A stretch of DNA of 64,000 nucleotides from Streptomyces fragilis (lineage in GTDB: Bacteria > Actinomycetota > Actinomycetes > Streptomycetales > Streptomycetaceae): NCBI RefSeq assembly GCF_003112515.1, contig NZ_BEVZ01000006.1, forward strand, positions 248,001 through 312,000, read 5' to 3'. The notes below the pieces were generated by a model that made no database searches, was not told the origin of the DNA, and saw only the letters and a program-made list of their open reading frames with translations. The position numbers and the translations under genes are program-made. How positions within the stretch are numbered: the stretch's first letter is position 1; each line of letters starts with the position of its first letter. This document shows positions 1-7,848 of this stretch, one piece after another.

Positions 1-455
1 CCGTCGACCTGGCGGCGTTCCCCACCGCCGAGGAGGCGGACCTGGTGGAGGCGCTGCGCGCCGACACGGAGGCGTGGTTCGGGGACCTGGCGCTGGTGGC
101 CGAGGACGAGCGGGGGAAGGTCGTCGGCCATGCCGTGCTGACCCGCTGTCATGTGGGGGCGTCCCCGGCGCTGGCGCTGGCCCCGGTCGCGGTGCTGCCC
201 GACCACCAGGGGCAGGGGGTGGGCGCGGTCCTGGTCCGGGCGGCGCTGGAGGCGGCCCGGGCGCGCGGTGAGCACCACGTGGTCGTGCTGGGACACCCCT
301 CGTACTACCCGCGCTTCGGTTTCTCCCGGGCGTCCGTCCACGGCATCCGGGTGAGCTTCGACGTCCCCGACGAGGCGCTGATGGCCCTCACCCTGGACCG
401 GTCCGTGCCGCTGCCGGCCGGGACGGTCCGCTACGCCGCGCCGTTCGGCGTCTGA
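1..455 (+). CDS. GNAT N-acetyltransferase, YhbS-like (5' end cut by window)
   Basis: The reading frame is open to the window edge, so the start lies upstream. It encodes the core of a GCN5-related N-acetyltransferase, which transfers acetyl from acetyl-CoA to an amine. The acetyl-CoA pyrophosphate-binding loop is visible as DHQGQGVGAVLV. The later block HPSYYPRFGFSRAS is typical of the YhbS-like subfamily, as is the closing YAAPFGV. The substrate cannot be told from sequence. It lies upstream of a dioxygenase on the same strand, 110 bp apart, with no sign of coupling. Confidence 0.85.
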   Translation, partial: VDLAAFPTAEEADLVEALRADTEAWFGDLALVAEDERGKVVGHAVLTRCHVGASPALALAPVAVLPDHQGQGVGAVLVRAALEAARARGEHHVVVLGHPSYYPRFGFSRASVHGIRVSFDVPDEALMALTLDRSVPLPAGTVRYAAPFGV

Positions 456-565
456 TCCGGTGTCCCGCCCACCGGCGGGCCGTCCATCGGCGGGCCCCGC
501 ATCGGCGCGCCGCGCACCGGGAGGCCCTCTTGCGTCGCCTTTCCCGCAGCGCCGAGGCTGAGGGC

Positions 566-1525
566 ATGGTGAGGACACGTACGGCCACGGACCGACCGGT
601 GGAGATCGCCCCGGTCGCCGGCCACATAGGCGCGGAGGTCCACGGGGTCGATCTGGCGGACGAGCTGCCCGGTTCCACGGTCGCCGCGCTCCGCGCGGCG
701 CTGCTGCGGCACAAGGTGCTGTTCTTCCGCGGTCAGCGGCTGGACCACGCCGCCCATGTGGCGCTGGCGAGGCGTTTCGGGGAGCCGGTGGTGCTGCCCC
801 GTCGCGGGAGCGCCTCGCCGCCGGGTTTCCCTGAGGTGGAGACCACCGCGGACCGGCTGGAGCTGGGCGGCCGGTTCGGCATGGAGCACGAGGAGTGGCT
901 GGACCGCCGCCGTCACAGCCTGCTGCGGGGCTGGCACTGCGACCACGGTGCCCGGGTCGACCCGCCGGCGGCGACGATCCTGCGCGCCGAGGAGGTGCCC
1001 CCGTTCGGCGGCGACACCACCTGGTCGAACCTGGCCGCCGCCTACGCCGGCCTGTCGGCGCCGGTGCGGGCGTTCGCCGACGGGCTGCGCGCCGAGCACC
1101 GGCTGGGCGTGGGGTACCAGCCGCGTCCCGGCGAGGACGCGTACGTCCGGCATCTGCTCGACCGGCAGGTGGCCTCCGTGCACCCGCTGGTCCGGGTCCA
1201 CCCGGAGTCCGGGGAACGGTCGCTGTTCGTCAACGGCTACTACCTGGAGCGGATCCAGGAGCTGTCACGCGCGGAGAGCGCGCGGGTCCTGGAGATGCTG
1301 CTGGAGCAGGCGGTGCGCCCCGAGTACACGGTGCGGTTCCGCTGGGAGCCCGGCAGCGTGGCGTTCTGGGACAACCGCTCGACGATCCATCTGGCGCCGG
1401 GCGACCACACCGTGGCGGGCGCGCCGCGGATCATGCACCGGGTGATGCTGGCCGGCGAGGTCCCGGTGGGCGCCGACGGGCGTGCCTCCGAGGCCCTGAC
1501 GGGCAGCGCGCCCGGCGTGTGGTGA
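566..1525 (+). CDS. TauD/TfdA-family Fe(II)/2-oxoglutarate dioxygenase
   Basis: This 319-residue protein belongs to the TauD/TfdA family, which hydroxylates small substrates using Fe(II), O2 and 2-oxoglutarate. The HxD iron motif is seen as WHCDHGARVDPP. The distal region FWDNRSTIHLAPGDH followed by RIMHRVMLAG carries the second iron histidine and the arginine that binds 2-oxoglutarate. The ATG at this position is preferred; an in-frame TTG 36 bp upstream would add twelve unconserved residues. The substrate (taurine, alkyl sulfate, amino acid or other) is not determined. No sulfonate transport genes adjoin it, so a role in sulfur scavenging is not supported by context. Confidence 0.85.
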   Translation: MVRTRTATDRPVEIAPVAGHIGAEVHGVDLADELPGSTVAALRAALLRHKVLFFRGQRLDHAAHVALARRFGEPVVLPRRGSASPPGFPEVETTADRLELGGRFGMEHEEWLDRRRHSLLRGWHCDHGARVDPPAATILRAEEVPPFGGDTTWSNLAAAYAGLSAPVRAFADGLRAEHRLGVGYQPRPGEDAYVRHLLDRQVASVHPLVRVHPESGERSLFVNGYYLERIQELSRAESARVLEMLLEQAVRPEYTVRFRWEPGSVAFWDNRSTIHLAPGDHTVAGAPRIMHRVMLAGEVPVGADGRASEALTGSAPGVW

Positions 1526-1533
1526 GGGGGTGC

Positions 1534-1561
1534 GGGCCGCCGGACCGGGGCCCGGCGGCCC
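1534..1561. terminator. Convergent hairpin between dioxygenase and Sua5-like gene
   Basis: GGGCCGCCGG and CCGGCGGCCC form a 10-bp perfect stem with an 8-nt loop in the 45-bp gap between two converging genes. There is no T tract, as is usual for Streptomyces terminators. Confidence 0.55.
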
Positions 1562-1570
1562 GCCCCGCGG

Positions 1571-2191
1571 TCACTCGAACGGGGTGGGGTCGCCCGCGCC
1601 GCGCCGCACGATCTCGGGAACGCCCTCGGAGAAGTCCACGACCGTGGTCGGCGTCGTGCCGCATTCGCCGGAGTCCAGGACCGCGTCGACCACGTGGTCG
1701 AGCCGCTCCTTGATCTCCCAGCCCATCGTCATCGGCTCCTCGTCGCCGGGCAGCAGCAGGGTGCTGGAGAGCAGCGGCTCCTCCAGCTCCTCCAGCAGCG
1801 CCCGGACCACGGGGTGCTCGGGGATGCGCACGCCCACGGTGCGCTTCTTGGGGTGGGCCAGCTTCCGGGGCACCTCCCGGGTGGCCGGCAGGATGAACGT
1901 GTACTGACCCGGCGTCGCGGCCTTCACGGACCGGAACACGTCGTTGTCGATCTGCGCGTACTGACCGAGCTGCGCGAAGTCGCGGCAGACCAGGGTGAAG
2001 TGGTGCCGGTCGTCGAGCTGCCGGATCGCCCGGATGCGGTCGACGCCGTCCTTGCTGCCCGTCCGGCATCCCAGCGCGAAGCAGGAGTCGGTGGGGTAGA
2101 CGATCAGCGCGTCGTCCCGGAGGCTCTGCGCCACCTGGGCGATGGTGCGCGGCTGGGGGTTCTCGGGGTGAACGTCGAAGTACTTGGCCAT
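1571..2191 (-). CDS. Sua5/YciO/YrdC-family protein (L-threonylcarbamoyladenylate synthase-like)
   Basis: This 206-residue protein is a single YrdC-like domain. The family makes threonylcarbamoyl-AMP from threonine, bicarbonate and ATP for the tRNA t6A modification. YciO-type members share the fold without a proven t6A role. Visible landmarks are the substrate-pocket block LIVYPTDSCFALGC near the N-terminus, the block TPGQYTFILPATREVPRK, and VGVRIPEHPVVRALL. The N-terminal MAKYFDVHPENPQPR and the absence of the extra C-terminal Sua5 domain fit the YciO branch better. It converges with the dioxygenase gene. Confidence 0.85.
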   Translation of the reverse strand: MAKYFDVHPENPQPRTIAQVAQSLRDDALIVYPTDSCFALGCRTGSKDGVDRIRAIRQLDDRHHFTLVCRDFAQLGQYAQIDNDVFRSVKAATPGQYTFILPATREVPRKLAHPKKRTVGVRIPEHPVVRALLEELEEPLLSSTLLLPGDEEPMTMGWEIKERLDHVVDAVLDSGECGTTPTTVVDFSEGVPEIVRRGAGDPTPFE

Positions 2192-2206
2192 TCGACGAGC
2201 TTAGGG

Positions 2207-2231
2207 CCGGTCCCCCCGGGAGGGGGACCGG
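2207..2231 (-). terminator. Hairpin downstream of unknown gene
   Basis: CCGGTCCCCC and GGGGGACCGG form a 10-bp stem with a 5-nt loop just after the stop codon of the preceding minus-strand gene and before the Sua5-like start. It is a likely terminator that separates the two transcripts. Confidence 0.5.
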
Positions 2232-2240
2232 TTCCCCCCT

Positions 2241-3629
2241 CTACGGGCGTTCGCGGCGTCCCTTCCCCGCGTCCTTCATCCTTTCCAGCGACCGGGTGAA
2301 CTGGCGCAGCGAGAACCCGGAGCCCTGCGGGGGCGTGCCTGCCTCGGGCTGCGCGGGCGTGTCCGCGCGGGGCGCCGGCAGCGCCGCCGGGCCGGCCGAG
2401 GCGCGCAGGGCGGCCAGCGCCTCGTGCGCCTGCTCCGCGGCCTCCCGGTAGAGGTCCCGGGAGCGGGTCATCGCGTCGAGGGCCTCCCGGTACATGACCA
2501 CCAGCTGCTCGGCGTGCGCCAGCCGTTCCTGCAGGGTGACCAGGTGCCACTGTTCGCGCATCACCCGCACGCCTTCGGTGGCGCCCTCGGGGAGCGGCGC
2601 GGGCAGGGCCACGAAGCGGTGCAGCGCGTCGATCAGCGCGGTGGGCTCGGAGCCGTCCAGGAAGACCGTGCGCACCGTGAAGCCGTCGCGGTCGTACCCC
2701 GGACGGGCCGGGTCGCCGGGCAGGACCACCGCGCCGCCGCGCGGGACCTCGACACCGTGGTCCTTGAGCGCCCAGTTGACGGCCCGGTACTGGTCGGGCG
2801 CGGCGCGGTGCTCGATCACCCTGTGCCGCAGTCCGGCCGGGAGCCTGCGCACCAGCGGGCGCAGACCGCGCTCGTCGGGGGTCATCGCCTCGTGCACGAC
2901 CACGTGGACGTTCCAGCCGTCCCGGGCGCAGTCCTTCAGGAGCTTGCGCAGATCCTTGTCGTCGTCGGGCAGCCGGTTGATCTCCAGGGTGCGCAGGTCG
3001 GCGCCGCGCAGGCCGCCCACGTGAACCCGGTCCCAGCCGTCCGCGTCCTCGCGCGGCCAGAACATGTCCGCCGGGGAGGGCCAGCGCGGGTCCCAGACGC
3101 TCTCCGCCTCGGCGACCAGCAGCCATTCCCTGCCCTCCGGGGCGCGCCCGAGGGCGTGCGCGAGACCGGCGGGGGCGAGCGTGAGGCCGGGGGCCGCGCC
3201 GGGCAGGAAGCCGCCCTCGGGGCCGACGGTCAGCCGGGCCCTCACGGTCACCCCGCCGGGTGCCCGCCACCGGGCCTCGAAGGACCGGACGCCGTGGTCC
3301 GCCACCGGCGCCGCGCCGTCGGCGTCCGCGGCGGGGTGGGAGGACCGTGCTCCGGTAACGCCTCCCGGGACGCCTCCGGAGACGGCGGCGGAGGAAGGAC
3401 CGGCCGGGGCCGGGGAGGAGGCCGCCGACGGGTGGGTCAGGTGGGGGATCTCCGCGGGGTCCAGCTCCAGGTGGGCGTCGAGGACGCCGGCGTCCTGCAT
3501 CCGGCGCAGATACAGGCGCACGGCTTCGTCGGCGAGCGGCCGGGTGGAGCGGCCGCGGGCGTACCAGACGGCCGCGGGGGCCGGGCCGCCGCCCGAGGGC
3601 GCGGGGTGGGAGGTGGAGGAGTCGCTCAT
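2241..3629 (-). CDS. Hypothetical protein, conserved Streptomyces type
   Basis: I do not recognise a named family. The 462-residue protein has an N-terminal segment (about residues 1-45) with WYARGRSTRPLADEAVRLYL, an Ala/Pro/Ser-rich linker to about 110, and a middle domain with DDDKDLRKLLKDCARDGW and an aspartate-rich VVVHEAMTPDERG block. A helical, coiled-coil-like stretch follows (about residues 365-420, LQERLAHAEQLVVMYREALD). The tail is basic (KDAGKGRRERP). No signal peptide or membrane segment is visible. The chosen ATG precedes SDSSTSHPAP; longer versions of this frame only read through the divergent promoter region. It is transcribed away from the MFS exporter gene, with a 277-bp shared upstream region. 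Confidence 0.65.
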   Translation of the reverse strand: MSDSSTSHPAPSGGGPAPAAVWYARGRSTRPLADEAVRLYLRRMQDAGVLDAHLELDPAEIPHLTHPSAASSPAPAGPSSAAVSGGVPGGVTGARSSHPAADADGAAPVADHGVRSFEARWRAPGGVTVRARLTVGPEGGFLPGAAPGLTLAPAGLAHALGRAPEGREWLLVAEAESVWDPRWPSPADMFWPREDADGWDRVHVGGLRGADLRTLEINRLPDDDKDLRKLLKDCARDGWNVHVVVHEAMTPDERGLRPLVRRLPAGLRHRVIEHRAAPDQYRAVNWALKDHGVEVPRGGAVVLPGDPARPGYDRDGFTVRTVFLDGSEPTALIDALHRFVALPAPLPEGATEGVRVMREQWHLVTLQERLAHAEQLVVMYREALDAMTRSRDLYREAAEQAHEALAALRASAGPAALPAPRADTPAQPEAGTPPQGSGFSLRQFTRSLERMKDAGKGRRERP

Positions 3630-3906
3630 GGGATGGGTGCGCGAAGACCTTCCGTGCTGTGCTGCGGTGCGGGGGTGCCTCAGTATCGTCCCCCTCCTGG
3701 TCCGGGACCCCTCATCCGGGTCCCGGACCATCCTTGTGAGAAACGCCACCTGGCTGCGGATCCGCCTGCACGACAGCGGAGTTGACCCGAACGAGGGACG
3801 ACTGGACAGGCGTGCGGAAAGTACTGCGGGGTTCCGCGGGCCATCATGGCCGTCGCCGTTCCGCCAGGACGGTCTCCCCCGTCCCGTCCGCAAGGCGTAC
3901 TTCCCC

Positions 3907-5889
3907 GTGTTCCTCTCCTCCTCCGCCGGCCGGTCCCTGACCGCCCGGCTCCGGGCCGCGCGCTCGGCCCGCCGTCCCGGCGGCGGCCGCGGCCCGTGGC
4001 GCTCGCTGCGGCACCGGTCCATGCGCTGGTGGTCCCTGGCCAACCTGGTGTCCAACGTCGGCACCTGGATGCAGCTCACCGCGCAGAACCTGCTGGTGCT
4101 GGAGCTCACCGGCTCCGCGGCGCTCACCGGCCTGTCGGTCTCCCTGCAGGCGGCTCCCGGTCTGCTGCTCGGCCTGGCCGGCGGCGCGGCGGTCGACGCC
4201 TGGCCCCGCAAGCTCACCGCCGCGGTCAGCCAGGCGCTGCTGGGCGCGGTCGCGGTCGTCACCGCCGTGCTCATCGCCTTCGACCAGCTGGACGTGGGCG
4301 TGCTGATGGTCCTCGCGGTGGTCACCGGGCTGATCGCCACGGTGGACGCGCCCGCCTGCGCGCTGCTGGGCAACGACCTGGTGCCGCCGCGGGACGTGCC
4401 CTCGGCGATCGCCGTCGGCTCGCTGGTGCACGGCGTCGGGCGGCTCGCCGGAGCGGCGGCCGCGGGCGTGCTGGTCAGCTCGTGGGGACCCGGCGCGGCG
4501 TACGCCGCGAACGGCCTCTCCTTCCTGTTCGTCGCCTCGGTGATCCCGTTCCTGCGTCCCGCGCCGGGAGCGGTGCCGGTGGAGCCGGTCGCCCTGCGGG
4601 CCGTGCAGCCCGGCAGGGCCACGGCCGCGACGCCGGCCACGGAGCGGCGGCGGGGGACGGGGGCCGGCGACGGGCTGGTGTTCTTCCTCCGGCGTCCCCG
4701 GCTGGTGGCGTTGGCCGCGATCACCGCGGTGAGCAGCGTCTTCGGCCGCAACTACACGCTGACTCTGGCCGTCCTGGTGACCGGGCCGCTGGCCGGCGGG
4801 GCCGCCGAGTTCGGCGCGGTCTCCACGGTGCTGGCGGTGGGCGGCGTCGTGGGCGCGGTGCTCGCGGGGCGCCTCACCGGCCCGACGGTGCGGCTGGTCG
4901 GCACGATGGCGGCGGTTGGGGGGCTGCTGCAGGTCGCGGCGGGTCTCTCGCCGAACCTCGCGGTCCTGATGACGCTGATCGTGCCGATGGCGATCGTGGA
5001 GTCGGTCTCCGACACGGCCGGCACGACCGTCCTGCAGACGGATCCCCCGCCGCGGATGCGGGGACGGGTGCTCGGCGTGTGGCGCAGCGTGAGCACCGGG
5101 TGGGGGCTGGTGGGCCCGCCGCTGCTGGGCCTGTTGATGGAGTGGGCGGGTGCGCGGGGGGCGCTGGTGCTCGGCGGCGCCCTCATCGCCGCCACCGTCG
5201 CCGCCGGCGCGGCCCTCCACCGCCGCCGCGTTGCCCGGCCCGCGGCCCCGCGGGCCACGCACCCGGCGACCACCGCCCGGACCACCGCGTCCACCGCGGG
5301 CACCGCCGCGGGCCCGGCCGCCGCGGGCCCCGTAGTCACCGCCCCGGCCTTCGCGGACGCGGTAAGCGCCACCGCCCCTGCCACTGCGGGCACCGCCGCC
5401 GCGGGTCCGGTGGTTACCGCCGCGGCCGCCGCGGTCACGCCCGCGTCGCCCACCACCCCGGCGCCGAACCTCCCGCTCACGCACACCGCCGTCCCGGCCA
5501 CCGCAGGCCCGGCCGTCGCGGGTTCGGTGGTCACCGCCTCGGCCTGCGCGGACCCAATGATCACCACCACCCCGGCCGCCGCGTCCGCCGCGGTCACATC
5601 CGCATCGCCCACCACCCCGGCGCCGAACCTCCCGCCCACGCACACCGCGGTTCCGCCGATGCCGTCGCCTTCGCCTTCGCACACCGCGATCCCGCTGATG
5701 CCGTCGCCGCGCGCCGGCATCCACGAGGCGCTCCCCGTGCCCGGCCGGGCGGCGGAGCCCGCCCGCGAGCCCGCCGGACGCGCGGCGGTCGCGGCCCAGG
5801 CCCCCGCACCGGCGGAGGCCGTACCCGCTGCTCCGCCGGCCTCCGCCGCCGAACCGGCGCGGCGACCGGAGCACCCCGCGCTCCGCTGA
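3907..5889 (+). CDS. MFS transporter with long repetitive Ala/Thr/Pro-rich C-terminal tail
   Basis: Residues up to about 445 form a major facilitator superfamily permease of the enterobactin-exporter-like type. It has about twelve hydrophobic segments, starting at NLVSNVGTWMQLTAQNLLVL, and the loop DPPPRMRGRVLGVWRSV before the last helices. About 215 further residues follow that are almost entirely Ala, Thr, Pro and Val. They include two copies of a 53-residue unit marked SPTTPAPNLP and THTAVP. The start chosen is a GTG with AAGG upstream; an in-frame ATG at 4021 (MRWWSLANL) is possible. The substrate is unknown. The tail is predicted to be disordered, and its side of the membrane depends on the helix count. 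Confidence 0.75.
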   Translation: MFLSSSAGRSLTARLRAARSARRPGGGRGPWRSLRHRSMRWWSLANLVSNVGTWMQLTAQNLLVLELTGSAALTGLSVSLQAAPGLLLGLAGGAAVDAWPRKLTAAVSQALLGAVAVVTAVLIAFDQLDVGVLMVLAVVTGLIATVDAPACALLGNDLVPPRDVPSAIAVGSLVHGVGRLAGAAAAGVLVSSWGPGAAYAANGLSFLFVASVIPFLRPAPGAVPVEPVALRAVQPGRATAATPATERRRGTGAGDGLVFFLRRPRLVALAAITAVSSVFGRNYTLTLAVLVTGPLAGGAAEFGAVSTVLAVGGVVGAVLAGRLTGPTVRLVGTMAAVGGLLQVAAGLSPNLAVLMTLIVPMAIVESVSDTAGTTVLQTDPPPRMRGRVLGVWRSVSTGWGLVGPPLLGLLMEWAGARGALVLGGALIAATVAAGAALHRRRVARPAAPRATHPATTARTTASTAGTAAGPAAAGPVVTAPAFADAVSATAPATAGTAAAGPVVTAAAAAVTPASPTTPAPNLPLTHTAVPATAGPAVAGSVVTASACADPMITTTPAAASAAVTSASPTTPAPNLPPTHTAVPPMPSPSPSHTAIPLMPSPRAGIHEALPVPGRAAEPAREPAGRAAVAAQAPAPAEAVPAAPPASAAEPARRPEHPALR

Positions 5890-5965
5890 CGCCCGGTCGG
5901 CGCGGGCACGAGCGGCACGGTCGCCCGTGCCCACGCCGCCCACGCCCGTGGAACACGCGCCGCAA

Positions 5966-6010
5966 ACGCGTCGGAGATTGTTGACGCGTCGGAAATCTCC
6001 GACGTAAGGT
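5966..6010 (+). promoter_or_regulatory. Promoter and probable ArsR operator
   Basis: TTGACG and TAAGGT are spaced by 18 bp and look like -35/-10 boxes. The start point they predict falls at or next to the ATG of the ArsR gene, so the transcript may be leaderless, although AAGG within the -10 box could also act as a ribosome site. The region holds a direct repeat of ACGCGTCGGA with an 18-bp period and an inverted repeat TCGGAGATT/AATCTCCGA. This fits an operator bound by the dimeric repressor it precedes. Confidence 0.5.
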
Positions 6011-6016
6011 CACCGC

Positions 6017-6331
6017 ATGCCCACCGATGTGTTCGGCGTGCTGGCCAGTCCGGTGCGGCGCAGACTGCTCGAGACCCTGCGGGACGGCCCCCGCTCCACC
6101 GGCGAACTGGCCGGGTTGTTCGACCTCGGCCGGCCCGCCGTCTCCGAGCACCTGGCGGTGCTCCGCACCGCGGGACTCGTGCGCGAGGAGCCCCGCGGCC
6201 GGCACCGCTACTACCACCTCGAGCCCGCCCGCCTGTCCGAGGTGGGCGCGTGGCTGCACCCCTTCGCGCACTACTGGGAACAGCGCCTGGACGCGCTGTC
6301 CGATCTCCTGGACGAGGAAACCGAGACATGA
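6017..6331 (+). CDS. ArsR-family winged-helix transcriptional regulator
   Basis: This 104-residue protein is one winged helix-turn-helix domain of the ArsR type. It opens with VFGVLASPVRRRLLETLRDG, and the recognition helix lies in LGRPAVSEHLAVLRTAGLV, followed by the wing EEPRGRHRYYHLEP. No cysteine pair of the metal-sensing ArsR proteins is present, so metal sensing is unlikely. Its last codons overlap the next gene (ATGA). That gene encodes an SRPBCC protein, a very common ArsR partner in actinobacteria. The repeats upstream suggest autoregulation. Confidence 0.88.
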   Translation: MPTDVFGVLASPVRRRLLETLRDGPRSTGELAGLFDLGRPAVSEHLAVLRTAGLVREEPRGRHRYYHLEPARLSEVGAWLHPFAHYWEQRLDALSDLLDEETET

Positions 6332-6735
6332 CCGACGACGCGATCACCTGCGAAAGGCTCCTGCCCCACCCCCCGGCGGCGGTCTGGCGGGCCCTGACCG
6401 ACCCCGCGCTGCACGCCCGCTGGTGGGCCGCCGGTGACGTCAGGCCCGTGGTCGGACACCGCTTCACCCTGGACATGGGCGCCTTCGGCGGCCAGCCCTG
6501 CGAGGTGACCGCCGTGGAGGACGAGCGGCTGCTGTCCTACCGGTTCGCCGAGGGCACGCTCGACACCGTGATCACCTGGACCCTGCACCCCGAGGGCGGC
6601 GGCACCCGTCTGGTCCTCGTCCACGCGGGTTTCGACCTCGACTCCCCCATGGGCCGCCAGGCCCGCGACGGGATGGGCAAGGGCTGGCCCGGAGTCCTGA
6701 AGCGCCTCGCCGGGCTGTTGGACGACACGGCCTGA
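6328..6735 (+). CDS. SRPBCC domain (AHSA1/START-like) protein
   Basis: This 135-residue protein has the AHSA1-type SRPBCC fold, a helix-grip cavity that binds hydrophobic ligands. Family marks are the opening LPHPPAAVWRALTDPALHARWWA, split here by a basic turn, the aromatic VITWTLHPEGGGTRLVLVH strand and the closing helix KGWPGVLKRLAGLL. The ATG overlaps the ArsR stop codon by four bases, so translation is probably coupled. A ligand-binding partner or effector for the regulator is likely from context, but the ligand is unknown. Confidence 0.82.
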   Translation: MTDDAITCERLLPHPPAAVWRALTDPALHARWWAAGDVRPVVGHRFTLDMGAFGGQPCEVTAVEDERLLSYRFAEGTLDTVITWTLHPEGGGTRLVLVHAGFDLDSPMGRQARDGMGKGWPGVLKRLAGLLDDTA

Positions 6736-6787
6736 CGCGCGGACGGCCCCCTTGCCGGCCCCGGCGCGAACCCGGCGCGGACGCGGC

Positions 6788-6818
6788 TTGCCGCTGCCGC
6801 AGCGTCAGCGCCTAGCGT
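6788..6818 (+). promoter_or_regulatory. MerR-type promoter with 19-bp spacer
   Basis: TTGCCG and TAGCGT are separated by 19 bp, longer than the standard 17 bp and typical of promoters that MerR proteins untwist. A perfect inverted repeat CGCTGC-C-GCAGCG lies within the spacer at 6792-6804. It stands about 65 bp upstream of a MerR gene, which suggests autoregulation. Confidence 0.55.
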
Positions 6819-6882
6819 CGTACCCGTCGCCGCGACCTGCGGCGACGTACGTGACGCGCGAGAGAAGGGCGATGCCTCGGTC

Positions 6883-7650
6883 ATGGACGAGGAGTGGTCG
6901 ATCACCCGACTGGCGAAGGCCTCCGGGGTGACGGTGAGGACCCTGCGGCACTACGACGCCGTGGGGCTGCTGCCCGCGGACCGGCTCGGCGCCGGCGGCG
7001 TCCGGCACTACGCCGCCGCCTCGGTCCTGCGGCTGCAGCGCATCCTGCTGCTCCGCGACCTCGGCCTCGGCCTGTCGGAGATCGCCGCGGTCGTCGACGA
7101 GGAGAAGGACGCCGTCGAGGCGCTCCGCGCCCACCTGACCGGACTGCTCGCCGAGCGCCGGAGGGTGGAGCGGCTGGTGCGGACCGTGACCGCGACCATC
7201 GCGCACCTGGAAGGGGAGAGGGACATGGCTCTGGAGGACCTGTTCGACGGGATCGACCCGGCACGTCAGGCGGCTCACGAGGCCGAGCTGGTGGACCGGT
7301 TCGGCGACGGGGCGCGGCAGCACATCGCGGAGAGCCGGCGCCGCACGGCCGGCTGGGACCGCGCGCGGGCCGACGAGGCGGTCGCCGAGTACGAGGCCGT
7401 GGAGGACGCGGCGGTGGAGCTGATCGAGGCCGGTGCCGCCCCGGACGACCCACGGGCCGTGGAGCTCATGGACCGGCAGTACCGGGCGGTGGGCGCCTTC
7501 TGGACGCCTGACCGCGCCTCGTTCACCGGTCTCGGCCGGATGTACGCCGACTCGCCGGAGTTCCGCGCCCGCTACGACGCCAAGCACCCCCGTCTGGCGG
7601 AGTTCCTGGCCGCGGCCATGGCTGCCTACGCGGAGCGGCGGCTGGACTGA
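6883..7650 (+). CDS. MerR-family regulator, TipA-like with TipAS ligand domain
   Basis: This 255-residue protein has an N-terminal MerR winged helix (residues 1-70; SITRLAKASGVTVRTLRHYD), a coiled-coil dimer helix (about 75-110) and a C-terminal TipAS-like domain with QYRAVGAFW and YDAKHPRLAEFLAAAMAAYA. In TipAL this domain binds thiopeptide antibiotics covalently through a cysteine. No cysteine is visible in this C-terminal domain, so only non-covalent sensing is expected. An internal methionine at about residue 115 follows GGGGAG-like DNA (ggaaggggagagggacATG), which could produce a separate short TipAS form as in tipA. The promoter upstream has MerR geometry. Confidence 0.85.
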   Translation: MDEEWSITRLAKASGVTVRTLRHYDAVGLLPADRLGAGGVRHYAAASVLRLQRILLLRDLGLGLSEIAAVVDEEKDAVEALRAHLTGLLAERRRVERLVRTVTATIAHLEGERDMALEDLFDGIDPARQAAHEAELVDRFGDGARQHIAESRRRTAGWDRARADEAVAEYEAVEDAAVELIEAGAAPDDPRAVELMDRQYRAVGAFWTPDRASFTGLGRMYADSPEFRARYDAKHPRLAEFLAAAMAAYAERRLD

Positions 7651-7793
7651 CCCCGGTCCGGGCCTTCCGCGCGGAGCGGCGGCCGGACCGTCCGCGCTTC
7701 GGGCCGTCCAGGCGGAGTGGCGGCCGGACCGACCACGCTTCGGGCCGTCCACCCGGAGCGGCGGCCGGACCGGCCGCTGCCTGGGCCGGTAGG
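7630..7793. repeat. Four imperfect 41-bp tandem repeats
   Basis: Four units begin at 7630, 7671, 7712 and 7753, each opening with a variant of GCGGAGCGGCGGCCGGACCG. The middle two also share CTTCGGGCCGTCCA. The first unit overlaps the last codons and stop of the MerR gene. The unit is not a multiple of three and the array lies mostly between genes, so it is not a protein repeat. Confidence 0.85.
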
Positions 7794-7848
7794 GGGAAGC
7801 GGGCCGTGCCGCCGCTTGACCGGCGGGCCGGCGGTGGAGAACTGTGCC

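Noticed and set aside
3844-6476. Long minus-strand frames opposite the MFS exporter and ArsR gene
   Set aside because: They are Arg/Gly-rich or Ala-rich shadows of high-GC coding DNA without recognisable domains, while the plus strand carries clear transporter helices and an ArsR domain.
7630-7793. Tandem repeats as a CRISPR array
   Set aside because: The units abut directly with no unique spacers, and no cas gene is present.
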